Of a stretch of 26,297 nucleotides of DNA, positions 1-7,700 are shown piece after piece. Location: the IMG/VR virus record IMGVR_UViG_3300020404_000058, positions 1 to 26,297 of that record, one strand, 5' to 3'. Within the stretch, counting starts at the first letter, position 1. Each line of letters starts with the position of its first letter. The translations under genes and the position numbers were made by a program. The notes under the pieces are model-generated. The model worked only from the letters and a program-made list of their open reading frames with translations, was not told the DNA's origin and made no database searches. This stretch comes from a virus.

Positions 1-2
1 GG

Positions 3-641
3 TTGGCTGCGGGCGCAGTGTCTACCGCTAAACTGCAAGAGGGAGCAGTGGTTGCAGGTGTGCTGGCCTCTTCGGCGGTTACCACTGCATCGATTGCCGA
101 TGACGCGGTGACCGAAGCCAAGCTAGCAGACACCGTTGTCGTTAGAGCCGACCGGCAAGTTGGCGACCCGTACGCATCTCTGCAAACGACATCGCTGACG
201 CAATACTACTCCTTCACGATACCGGGAGGCACGTTGGCGACGCGCACAGTGCGCGTCCACGCGCACGGCACGATGAAGCAGAACAGCGGCAGCACGCAGA
301 ACTTTAAGCACGTCGTGCGTCTTGGCGGCGTAGACATGCATGAGGCTAGCGGCAGCATCGCCAACGACGCCGATCAGATCGTGTGGATCATGCGGATGGA
401 TCTGAGCTTCCGCGCGGCGGGCGCTCAATTCTTGAGCGGCGAGTGGCGGGTAAGCTCTGCGAGCAATTCAGCAGACGGCATCTCCAACATCTTCGGCATG
501 CATCGGGATGGCACGTGGGGCAACAACGCCGTAGCGCAGACCGACAGCGGCGATCTAGCGCTAACGTTTCACCAGAACTGGGCAACCAGCCGCACCAACT
601 GCGAATACAAGGTCTACGCGATCAACGTGGAATATGTCTGA
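3..641 (+). CDS. Tail fibre protein, C-terminal part (5' truncated by window edge)
   Basis: The frame is open at the left edge, so this is the C-terminal 212 residues of a longer protein and the apparent first codon (TTG) is probably not the start. The first ~45 residues are degenerate repeats of the type GAVSTAKL, SAVTTASIAD, DAVTEAKLAD, the collagen-like trimerising repeat common in phage tail fibre shafts. The rest is Gly/Thr/Ser-rich and beta-like (YYSFTIPGG, RTVRVHAHGT), consistent with a receptor-binding tip. A holin-region cassette follows, as after gene 17 in T7-like phages. The stop overlaps the next start by 8 bases. The family is inferred from repeat style and position; the receptor is unknown. 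Confidence 0.72.
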   Translation: MAAGAVSTAKLQEGAVVAGVLASSAVTTASIADDAVTEAKLADTVVVRADRQVGDPYASLQTTSLTQYYSFTIPGGTLATRTVRVHAHGTMKQNSGSTQNFKHVVRLGGVDMHEASGSIANDADQIVWIMRMDLSFRAAGAQFLSGEWRVSSASNSADGISNIFGMHRDGTWGNNAVAQTDSGDLALTFHQNWATSRTNCEYKVYAINVEYV

Positions 642-876
642 CACACAGGGCAACGGTTGGGACGAGTATCGCCGACTGGTCATGGGCAGCATTGACCGGC
701 TTACGGTCGAAATACGCGAAGAGCGCAACAGCTTCAAACGAGAGATGCGCGACCTATACGCGCGCCTGTTTGACATTGAAAAGAAGATCGCTTCGCTTGA
801 GGTCCGTTGCGGGCTTGCCGGATTGATCGGCGGAGCCATACCGGTGACCGCTGCGTTGATGACTCGATACCTATGA
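634..876 (+). CDS. Small coiled-coil protein with C-terminal membrane segment (XhlA-like)
   Basis: 80 residues. Residues ~12-58 are a charged heptad-like helix (IDRLTVEIREERNSFKREMR onward). Residues ~60-78 (GLAGLIGGAIPVTAALM) form one hydrophobic helix ending close to the C-terminus. A soluble coiled coil plus a C-terminal anchor is the plan of XhlA-type haemolysin/holin accessory proteins. The start lies inside the end of the tail fibre gene, suggesting coupled translation. A role in membrane disruption or lysis timing is an inference from topology and position; motif evidence is lacking. Confidence 0.55.
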   Translation: MSDTQGNGWDEYRRLVMGSIDRLTVEIREERNSFKREMRDLYARLFDIEKKIASLEVRCGLAGLIGGAIPVTAALMTRYL

Positions 877-884
877 GATGACCC

Positions 885-1391
885 ATGGCCCACAATGACG
901 ACCTCGAACCCGACAACTCCAATAAGCAGACCTTTATCGTGAAAGACGAAAAGGCAGCATTGCGGATGAAACGCGAGGAGACTCGCGAAGCAGCGGCACG
1001 ATACAAAGCAATCGTGGCCCGCGAAAAAGCCGAGAAGGACGCAGACCGTCAGATGCGTCGTGAAGAAATCCAACTCGAACTAGCCAAGATGCGAATCGCA
1101 ACTTCGGCTAGTGAGAAGGCGCGGACGAATCTTGCGCTGACAACGCCTGCAATCTTAGTGCTTTTGATCGGCGGCTTTATTGCCATGCTAGGCATGGGCA
1201 CAATCCCTGATGAGTCTGTGTCGGTCGCATCAGCCCTGCTGACTCTGCTGGTCACAGGTTTGATGGCTAATTTGCGAAGCATTATCTCAGAGGGTAAACC
1301 TAACGAAGAACCCAACGGCAACGGCAACGGTCACGATGATCCAAAACCCAAGCCACCTGTGAAGAAACCTGACACTCCTAAAAAACCATGA
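885..1391 (+). CDS. Two-helix membrane protein, holin-like
   Basis: 168 residues in three parts. Residues ~20-80 are a Lys/Glu/Arg-rich helix (KAALRMKREETREAAARYKA onward). Residues ~85-135 hold two membrane segments (LALTTPAILVLLIGGFIAML and VASALLTLLVTGLMANL) joined by a short GTIPDES turn. The tail is low complexity (NGNGNGHDD, then Pro/Lys-rich PKPPVKKPDTPKKP). Two helices plus a charged tail fit a class II holin, but the N-terminal coiled coil is longer than usual, so another membrane role is possible. The stop overlaps the next start in an ATGA at 1388-1391. No strong ribosome site is visible upstream. Confidence 0.5.
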   Translation: MAHNDDLEPDNSNKQTFIVKDEKAALRMKREETREAAARYKAIVAREKAEKDADRQMRREEIQLELAKMRIATSASEKARTNLALTTPAILVLLIGGFIAMLGMGTIPDESVSVASALLTLLVTGLMANLRSIISEGKPNEEPNGNGNGHDDPKPKPPVKKPDTPKKP

Positions 1392-1618
1392 AGAGATTGA
1401 GTTTGCTAGCAGCCCTAATGCTGCTGTCTGCCTGCGAGGGCATTAGCGTTGCGGACGCCTACGTGGCCGCAGACAAGGCTACCTACGAGGCGATTGCGCC
1501 CGAATACCGTGCATACGTAGAAGCTGACGAGGGGCTCGACGCTCCCTCCAAGGCATCTCGCATGCGTCTTCTGAAAAGCTGGGAAATGCGTATTAACGCC
1601 AACAAGACTGACAAATGA
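1388..1618 (+). CDS. Small phage lipoprotein (possible outer spanin)
   Basis: 76 residues. It begins with a lipoprotein signal: MKR, a hydrophobic stretch (LSLLAALMLL), then the lipobox LSAC with Cys16. The mature part contains YEAIAPEYRAYVEAD and a C-terminal LKSWEMRI, a pattern I recall from small lipoproteins in phage lysis regions, though it lacks the Pro-rich character of lambda Rz1. It would be exported and lipid-anchored, which implies a Gram-negative-type envelope. It starts in the ATGA shared with the membrane protein before it and ends in another ATGA. The lipoprotein call is firm; the spanin role is only suggested by context, since no obvious inner-spanin partner is present. Confidence 0.65.
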   Translation: MKRLSLLAALMLLSACEGISVADAYVAADKATYEAIAPEYRAYVEADEGLDAPSKASRMRLLKSWEMRINANKTDK

Positions 1619-1890
1619 GTGATATTGACGTAAGTGCCTTGGTGGACTCACTTAAGGAATCTATTACCGCGCCTGAAAAGCAAGAGATCGTAGAGGCTAT
1701 TGCTGCCGATGCGGGCCGACTGGCGACCTTGTCGTTCACAGATCCAGAGGCAGCGGCTGCCGAAGTCCTGATCGTGAAGGCAACTATGGCAAATCTTGGT
1801 CAGGCAGAAGCTGCGACCGCTGTCAAAAAGATGACGGAATGGGTTACCGAAACCGCAAGTCGATTTGTCAGCAAGGTAATGCCCGTCTAA
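1615..1890 (+). CDS. Small acidic hypothetical protein
   Basis: 91 residues, Ala/Glu-rich and predicted mostly helical (DVSALVDSLKESITAPEKQE; EAAAAEVLIVKATMANLGQA). There is no signal, membrane segment or recognisable motif. It starts in the ATGA overlap at 1615-1618 and is the last gene of the lysis-type cassette. Its stop codon lies inside a perfect hairpin (1881-1895), followed by two terminators. I do not recognise the family. Confidence 0.6.
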   Translation: MSDIDVSALVDSLKESITAPEKQEIVEAIAADAGRLATLSFTDPEAAAAEVLIVKATMANLGQAEAATAVKKMTEWVTETASRFVSKVMPV

Positions 1891-1895
1891 CGGGC
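1881..1895 (+). other. Hairpin spanning the stop codon of the preceding gene
   Basis: GCCCGT at 1881-1886 is the perfect complement of ACGGGC at 1890-1895, with a 3-base loop. The TAA stop (1888-1890) sits in the loop. No T-run follows, so on its own it is a weak terminator. It may protect the 3' end of the transcript. Confidence 0.5.
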
Positions 1896-1933
1896 ACCCT
1901 TTCGCCTAACCCCTTTGTTTGGACGGGTTTACT

Positions 1934-1978
1934 AGCAGGCTGCATTACCTTCTGGGTTTGGGTGGTGCGCCTGCTTTT
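1934..1978 (+). terminator. Strong intrinsic terminator at end of lysis cassette
   Basis: AGCAGGC (1934-1940) pairs with GCCTGCT (1969-1975). After a single bulged T (1941), GCATTACC (1942-1949) pairs with GGTGGTGC (1961-1968), with two G-T wobbles. That gives 15 pairs around an 11-base loop. TTTT at 1975-1978 follows. The location, just after the last gene of a plus-strand unit, fits transcription termination. Confidence 0.68.
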
Positions 1979-1997
1979 CGGTTAATGGGCAACCGAA
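1977..1997. other. Hairpin between two terminators
   Basis: TTCGGTT (1977-1983) is the perfect complement of AACCGAA (1991-1997), with a 7-base loop. It starts at the T-run of the terminator before it and no T-run follows. It is part of a chain of hairpins filling the non-coding stretch 1891-2054. Confidence 0.45.
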
Positions 1998-2012
1998 TGC
2001 GCCGCAGCATAA

Positions 2013-2040
2013 AAAATACGCTTTCTCTCTAGCGTATTTT
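2013..2040. terminator. Bidirectional intrinsic terminator
   Basis: AAAATACGCT (2013-2022) and AGCGTATTTT (2031-2040) are a perfect 10-base inverted repeat around an 8-base pyrimidine loop. The A-run on one side and T-run on the other let it work on either strand, although the stem is A/T-rich. It lies 15 bases before the start chosen for the head module, so a head-gene promoter must either overlap it or read through from upstream. Confidence 0.6.
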
Positions 2041-2054
2041 GCTATCTTGCCTGC

Positions 2055-2387
2055 GTGCGCCAACACGCAATTTCGGATGAGTTAATTGAGCAGGATGCGG
2101 CAGACAGATCTGACCGCATTCAAGCTCGTATTAACCAGCATCGCGAAGACATGCGTTGGCTCATGGGGTCGCAGTCTGGCCGACGCATTGTGTGGCAATG
2201 GCTACGCGAAATGCGCTTCTTTATGCCGGTGATTGACACCAACGGCCTAGCGCAAAGCCACAAGGCTGGAGCGCAAGCCGTAGGCACCAAGATCGCAGAC
2301 GATCTGCTGGAGGCGTGCCCCGATCAGTTCACCTTGATGATCAAGGAATCCCATGACAGAAACCGAAGCACAAACTCCCGAAACTAA
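2055..2387 (+). CDS. Bbp19-like head-module protein
   Basis: 110 residues from a GTG start; the first in-frame ATG would remove ~30 residues. The core has REDMRWLMGSQSGRRIVWQW, FFMPVID..., AQSHKAGAQAVGTKIADDLL and PDQFTLMIKE. This pattern (WLM, GRR, W, then a helix ending in LMIKE) is that of Bbp19-family proteins found next to the scaffold and capsid genes of BPP-1-like podophages. The biochemical role is unknown; head assembly is inferred from synteny. No clear Shine-Dalgarno precedes the GTG. The C-terminus overlaps the scaffold gene by 35 bases. Confidence 0.68.
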   Translation: MRQHAISDELIEQDAADRSDRIQARINQHREDMRWLMGSQSGRRIVWQWLREMRFFMPVIDTNGLAQSHKAGAQAVGTKIADDLLEACPDQFTLMIKESHDRNRSTNSRN

Positions 2388-2979
2388 TAACGAAGGACAA
2401 GTTGCTGAATCTTTGCTGACAGGCGGTGACGCCGAGCAGCAACCACAAGAGCAGCAGCCGCAGGAAACTCCTGTTCAGCAGGAGCAACCGGCGGAAACCA
2501 GTCAGCCAGAAGGTGCGCCCGAATCATACGAGTTCCAAGCCATGGAAGGCTCCGACCTCGCTGTCGATTCGGCTCCGGTGCAAGCATTTTCTGAGGTGGC
2601 TAAAGACCTCAATCTCACTCAAGAACAAGCTCAGTCAGTGCTCGACAAAGTTGCCCCGGCACTGGCGCAGCAAAACGAAGACTACATTAACGATCTTCGT
2701 ACGCAGTGGGTTGAGCAAGTCGAACTCGATTCAGAGATCGGCGGAGACAATCTCCAAGAGAACCTGGGTAAGGCCATCCGTGTGCTCGACACATATGGAA
2801 CTCCTGAGTTTAAGACGCTGCTTGGGCAAACAGGTCTCGGCGATAACCCGGAGATGATCCGGTTCCTCGTCAGGACGCACCAAGATATCGGTGAGGATCG
2901 TTTCCTTACTGGTAGCCAGTCGGACAAAGAACAGCCGTTCTCTGCCCAAGATTTCTACAACAACTCAAAGATGAACTGA
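2353..2979 (+). CDS. Capsid scaffold protein
   Basis: 208 residues, strongly acidic. Residues ~1-60 are a disordered Gln/Glu/Pro-rich segment (QQPQEQQPQETPVQQEQPAE). Residues ~75-130 are helical (VAKDLNLTQEQAQSVLDKVA; QNEDYINDLRTQWVEQVELD). A C-terminal segment carries PEMIRFLVRTHQDIGEDRFL. An acidic disordered N-terminus plus helices, placed directly before the major capsid gene, is typical of podophage scaffolds, which guide procapsid assembly and are lost on maturation. AAGGA at 2343-2347 supports this ATG. Confidence 0.82.
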   Translation: MTETEAQTPETNNEGQVAESLLTGGDAEQQPQEQQPQETPVQQEQPAETSQPEGAPESYEFQAMEGSDLAVDSAPVQAFSEVAKDLNLTQEQAQSVLDKVAPALAQQNEDYINDLRTQWVEQVELDSEIGGDNLQENLGKAIRVLDTYGTPEFKTLLGQTGLGDNPEMIRFLVRTHQDIGEDRFLTGSQSDKEQPFSAQDFYNNSKMN

Positions 2980-2990
2980 GGAGTTCTTAA

Positions 2991-4019
2991 ATGCCTAACA
3001 TTAGTGCAACTACGCACCCTACGCTGCTGGATTACACCAAGCGGCAAGATCCTGATAAGAGCATCGCGACGATCGTCGAGACTCTTGCTCAGACCAACGA
3101 AGTGCTCGAAGACATGGTCCAACTTGAGGGCAACCTTGAGACCGGCCACCGCACCACTGTCCGTTCGGGTCTTCCGGCTCCGACGTGGCGCAAGCTCTAC
3201 GGCGGCGTCCAGCCGACTAAGAGCGAGACTGTGCAGGTCACGGACACCATCGGCATGATGGAAGCCTACGCCGAGGTTGACAAGCAACTTGCTGACCTGA
3301 ACGGCAACACGGCTGCGTTCCGCATGTCAGAAGACATGGCCCACCTTGAGGGCATGAACCAAGAGTTTGCAGACACGCTGTTCTACGGCGATGAAACGTC
3401 TGCTTCAGAAGAGTTCACTGGCTTTCTGCCGCGCTTCAACTCGTTGAGCGCTGAAAGCTCCGAGAATATTCTGCTGGACACTGACTTTGGTGGTGCTAAC
3501 GCAGCAGACGCTGACAACACCAGCATTTACTTGATTGTTTGGGGGCCGAACACTTGTCACGGCATCTACTCCAAAGGCAGCCAAATGGGTCTGTCAAAGG
3601 AAGACAAGGGCCAAGTAACTGTAGAAGACGTTGTCGGTGATGGCACGGGTGGTCGCATGGAAGCCTACCGCACGCACTACAAGTGGTGCTGTGGCCTGAG
3701 CGTTCGCGACTGGCGCTACATCGTGCGTATGCAGATCGACTCGACGAACCTGGGTGCAGATCCAGCTACGAGCGGCGTTGCAGACATTACGCAAATGATG
3801 TCGGATGCTTGTGAACTCATTCCGAGTCTCAGTGCAGGTCGTGCTGCGTTCTACTGCAACCGCAAGGTTAAGCAAACGCTGCGGAAGCAGTTTGTGACCA
3901 AGGTCAAGCAATCGACCTTGAGCATGGATGAAATTGGTGGCATGACCACCCTTACTTTCGACGGCATCCCGATCCGCAAGGTCGATGCCCTTCGCCTTAA
4001 CGAAGCTCGCATTAGCTAA
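2991..4019 (+). CDS. Major capsid protein
   Basis: 342 residues. Recognisable blocks are DTIGMMEAYAEVDKQLADLN, a MSEDMAHLEGMNQEFADTLF block ending in YGDE, SIYLIVWGPNTCHGIYSKGS, and a C-terminal GGMTTLTFDGIPIRKVDAL. These match the capsid proteins of BPP-1-like (Bbp17) podophages. It has the E-loop-like N-terminal half and late beta strands expected of an HK97-fold shell protein. Position between scaffold and cement genes supports the call. GAGGAG upstream (spacing ~8) gives a strong ribosome site for a highly expressed protein. The length is usual for the family. Confidence 0.88.
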   Translation: MPNISATTHPTLLDYTKRQDPDKSIATIVETLAQTNEVLEDMVQLEGNLETGHRTTVRSGLPAPTWRKLYGGVQPTKSETVQVTDTIGMMEAYAEVDKQLADLNGNTAAFRMSEDMAHLEGMNQEFADTLFYGDETSASEEFTGFLPRFNSLSAESSENILLDTDFGGANAADADNTSIYLIVWGPNTCHGIYSKGSQMGLSKEDKGQVTVEDVVGDGTGGRMEAYRTHYKWCCGLSVRDWRYIVRMQIDSTNLGADPATSGVADITQMMSDACELIPSLSAGRAAFYCNRKVKQTLRKQFVTKVKQSTLSMDEIGGMTTLTFDGIPIRKVDALRLNEARIS

Positions 4020-4034
4020 TAGGAGGACACACAG

Positions 4035-4493
4035 ATGTTGATTGATAAGAGTTTGGAAATGGCGGATGCCGTTGATATTTCGGCAAGCGCAGGTGGCCCG
4101 ACTAAAGTTGGAACGGGCATTGATCTCCGGCCTGTCGGTGTGACTGACAACGCCACGTTGGACATGTCGGTAGGTGAAAACCTTCAGTTTGTGGTCGATT
4201 TCACCACGGCTGTATTGTCGGGTGGCTCGGCTACGGTCAATGTTCACTTGACGACTGCTGACAACGAGGCGTTGACTTCGAACCCTGTCGATATTTTTAC
4301 GACGGGAGCGCAAGCCAAGGCTGATTTGATCGTGGGCAAGCGTTTCCGCGTTGCTCTACCTAAGGCAGACTACAAGCGATTCTTGGGTGTTCGAATCACT
4401 ACGGGAACAGCCACGACCACTGCGGGAGCAATCAATGCCTTCTTGGTCAAGGATGTGAACGCCTGGACCTCTACGGACACGCGCACTGACTAA
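4035..4493 (+). CDS. Bbp16-like capsid cement protein
   Basis: 152 residues, Thr/Ala/Val-rich and all-beta in appearance: MLIDKSLEMADA at the start, then VGTGIDLRPVG, NLQFVVDFTTAV, KRFRVALPKAD and FLGVRITTG. The order of motifs and the position straight after the major capsid gene match Bbp16, which decorates and stabilises the BPP-1 capsid at its threefold sites. A full AGGAGG at 4021-4026 precedes the ATG, in keeping with a protein needed in hundreds of copies. The stop overlaps the next start (TAATG). Confidence 0.8.
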   Translation: MLIDKSLEMADAVDISASAGGPTKVGTGIDLRPVGVTDNATLDMSVGENLQFVVDFTTAVLSGGSATVNVHLTTADNEALTSNPVDIFTTGAQAKADLIVGKRFRVALPKADYKRFLGVRITTGTATTTAGAINAFLVKDVNAWTSTDTRTD

Positions 4494-4693
4494 TGAAAGT
4501 CAGAGCAACAAATAGAGGCATTTGCCTCTCTCGTCGCTGGAAACCCGGCGAAGAGTTTGAGGTCAGCGAGCGGTCATTCAATCCTTCTTGGATGGAAGTG
4601 ATCGAGGAGGCACCGGCTAAAAAGAAGCCGGGTCGTCCCAAGAAGCAGCCGAAGGAAGACAAGCCTTCGGCGTCGGAGCAGGCGGAAGTCTGA
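4493..4693 (+). CDS. Small basic protein with AT-hook-like tail
   Basis: 66 residues. The N-terminal half (MKVRATNRGICLSRRWKPGE, then SWMEVIEEAP) looks folded. The second half is low complexity with KKKPGRPKKQ, a good match to the AT-hook core (basic-GRP-basic), then KEDKPSASEQAEV. It starts in the TAATG shared with the cement gene. Short proteins with such tails often sit here in podophage head modules. DNA contact inside the head, or a chaperone role, is a guess from the motif. Confidence 0.55.
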   Translation: MKVRATNRGICLSRRWKPGEEFEVSERSFNPSWMEVIEEAPAKKKPGRPKKQPKEDKPSASEQAEV

Positions 4694-4699
4694 GCCACA

Positions 4700-4733
4700 T
4701 AGTGCGGGGGTCGCAGCCGCCGCCCCCGCGCTA
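4700..4733 (+). other. GC-rich hairpin between head and tail genes
   Basis: TAGTGCGGGGG (4700-4710) pairs with CCCCCGCGCTA (4723-4733): 11 pairs with one wobble and a 12-base loop. No T-run follows, so it is more likely an mRNA processing, protection or attenuation element than a complete terminator. It would allow head genes to be expressed above tail genes. Confidence 0.55.
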
Positions 4734-4736
4734 TAC

Positions 4737-4774
4737 CTGACGGCGGCTACCTGAGGTAAGCCCGTGGCCGTCAG
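4737..4774 (+). promoter_or_regulatory. Long hairpin enclosing the ribosome site and start codon of the tail adaptor fusion
   Basis: CTGACGGC (4737-4744) is the exact complement of GCCGTCAG (4767-4774). Inside it, GGCTACC (4745-4751) pairs with GGTAAGCC (4755-4762) with one bulged A. This gives 15 pairs around a TGA loop. The probable Shine-Dalgarno (GAGGT, 4753-4757) lies in the loop and inner stem, and the GTG start codon (4764-4766) is in the CGTG bulge between the two stems. Translation of the large downstream protein should be throttled or switched by this fold. The pairing is seen directly; the control role is inferred. Confidence 0.55.
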
Positions 4775-7700
4775 AAAGTTTATTGTCGTTGCAGGTCAGA
4801 ATCAGGCTACAGAAGTAGCCAACGCAACGGAGTGGGAGGACAACCACCTCTACGCTGCCATCCGCAGCCCGCGCAACGCGGACTCGCAAACGCCAGACTA
4901 CGCATCTGGTCCCTACAACGACATCCTGACACTGCCCTTTACCTTCAAGGGCGGGCCTCAGTCAGACAACCTTGGGGCTACGACGTTCGGGTCGCACCAG
5001 ACGGCCAACGTCATGGGCAAGGCAACGCAGGCTATCAAGTACCTGACGTTCTACGACCCGACTGCTAGCTACCAGAATCTAGGAACGCAGACTACGTCGT
5101 GCTACCCCGGCACGGGCAAGGTGCTCGCAGGCTCTACGTCTACAAGCATCAACACATCAGTCACTTGGCAGTATGACCCGACAGGGCTTGTCATTACGCG
5201 CCGCAAGACTGGCACTACGCACACTGTAAATACAGCAGCAACTACCGGGACGACGCTTACTTTTGATGCTGCACAAGCTTTTGTGCCGCCTCCAGAAACG
5301 GGCGAACTGTTTGACTTTGTTCCTACGGCTGGCGCTGCGGGATCAACAACCACCGTCAAGTTGCACAACGAGTTTGGTGGAATCGCTGACCCAGGATCTG
5401 CTGGTGATCCGACTACTGGGGCTGCTATTGGCGGGAATGGTCAGCATCTTTGCTTCATCAACAAGATCTTAGACAGCAGTGGAGGCAACGCATCGGCTCG
5501 GGTCGTATGCCGTAGCCGACCTGTTTATGTGGGTCAGCCTATTAAGTTTGCCGAGGGTGGATCAGTCAGTATTCCAACCGGATTTGACAACACCACAACT
5601 TACTACGTCACGCGCAAGGCAGGTCTGCTAGAGACGGTTACGTCATCTGGCTACCTCAACAGCAGTAACCACATTAACTTTACTGGCGCTCACGGCTTAG
5701 GCGCAGATGAGATTGTTAAGTTAAAGGCAGTGACAGGGTCACTACCGAGCAATCTAAACAACACAGACAAATACTTTGTCCAAGTTGTAGATGAAAAGAC
5801 AATTCAGTTGGCTGCAGGCGTTGGCGGTAGTGCAATTGACCTTACTGGAACGGAAACTGACACGGTTCAGATTATTCGTCAGGACAGTTATGCCGCCTTC
5901 TTTATCTCAGACGCTCCAGGGGGAGATGAAAAGGTTGCTTCCGCTGACAGTGGACAGAACGCAATTGCAGCAAACAATCTTCTAATCTCGTTTGAGTCAT
6001 CATTCCGAGGCAGCCTGACTGGTCTTCAACTTCGTTGTTTATCAGGCACTCAAGCAAACGTCGGATTTGCACGGGCAATCCATGACGTAAAGTCTGAGAG
6101 CAACATCAATGTGTTGACTACGGAGGCATTCCCTGAGGCAACGGCAGAAGATGACACGTTTGCCATTGAGGTTCCGCCTCTCAACAACCAGTCAATCCCA
6201 TTCGAGAAGTGGGCTATGTGGTTGCCATGGTCTCCCTTTGAAGGCAGCGCACCGTTTGATGGGCCAGCAACGGTAGCCATTACCTCTACAGCCACTGCAT
6301 TAACGGTGACTGTGCAGGACTCACCAACGCTTGTAGGAGGCATTCCATCTGTTGGAAGTGCCGTCAAGTTCTTTACCAATGGCACTCTGACATCGCCGCT
6401 GGTCCCAGGCAAGATGTATATCGTGTCGTCAGTAGACGGATCGACACTGACCCTACAAGACCTAGATGCCGCAGACGTGTCTAAGATAGTTGGTGTAGAT
6501 GGCGGCACGGCTACTGGCAAGAGCTTTAACGGTGGTAAAACATTAGAGTCAGGCGCTAACTCACGCCATGTGATGTTTGTCTTTGATCAAGACAACAAGA
6601 GAAACCCGTATCCTCCAGGGTTCAACTACCCCAACCACCACGCTACGCCTCGCGCCTATCAGCCTTTTGATGGTCCAGGCCAGATCTCGATCGACCCTAG
6701 CATCAGCTTTCACCCCAGCCTTGCACTCAAGATGCATGAGCACACAGGCGAAACGATGCACGTCCTGGTCTGTGCCATGCGAGACACAAGCATTGGTCAC
6801 AAGGAGGTAGCTGCGTCTACAGACGCAATCACTCCCCACGGATGGCTAGATCAAGCACAGCAAAAGTCTTGGTCTCCTGGCGAGCCCAACAACTGCTTTG
6901 CTCGGCTCGAAGACATGCTTGACGCCGCCAAGCTAGCGTTTGAGGCAGACGGAGACACGGGTGATTGCATAGGCATCTTCTGGGCGCAGGGCGAGGAGGA
7001 TGCTCGACACCAGCCGCTAGCAGACAACTACAAGAACAGCGCCAGCAAGATCCGCTCGTCGATTCGCAAGGCCATCAAGGATCGCTCGCTGACCTCTCTC
7101 GAAGAGGACAAGATCCCGTTTATTCATCCGAAGATTACTACGTCTACGATCTGGACGTATGCTTCTACGGTCAACGCAGCCATCCAAGATCTAGCGGACG
7201 AGGATCACTTTACGCGCACGTTTGAGGTCAGCACGTTTGAGTTGACTGCGGACAAGAACCCTTCGTCGATCAACGGGTCTGTCAAGATCCACTACAGCGG
7301 AGTGGGCATGACCAGCTTAGCGGAGTCTGCCTACAGTGCATGGAAAGACACACAGCAGATGACTTCGCAGGAGATCGACATCTGCAACTTGGCGTTGGCT
7401 CACATCGGAGACAAGGCCACGGTCACCAGTCTCAATCCTTCAGATGGAAGCCACCAAGCCGATCTATGTGCTCGTTACTACCCCGTGGCTAGAGACCTCT
7501 GCTTGGAGCGACATCGCTACGACTTCACCATCAAGCAGTCTGCTTTGGTTGCTCTCACAACTAGCGGAAGAACAGACTTTGAGTATGCCTACCGGCTGCC
7601 GTCTGACTTCGCGGGAGCGATTTCCGTCATCGCGAAGGACTCGCTGGACGACCAAGTCAGTGCGGGCATCAAGATCCCGCAACCGTTTGTCATCGAGCTA

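Noticed and set aside
3-641. Variable region of a diversity-generating retroelement in the tail fibre, as in phage BPP-1
   Set aside because: No reverse transcriptase or template repeat was seen in the window, and the fibre end shows no adenine-biased repeat.
561-1073. Antisense frame of 170 codons in the lysis cassette
   Set aside because: It lies opposite three overlapping plus-strand genes with clear start/stop coupling and lacks any protein-like domain.
1891-2054. Structured non-coding stretch considered as tRNA or riboswitch
   Set aside because: No cloverleaf, T-loop or CCA-like end, and no known riboswitch core. The hairpins are better explained as terminators.
3594-4313. Long antisense open frame (239 codons) across the capsid and cement genes
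   Set aside because: It mirrors two confidently assigned highly expressed genes, has no recognisable motif, no ribosome site and implausible composition (Arg/His/Thr-rich mirror of biased codons).
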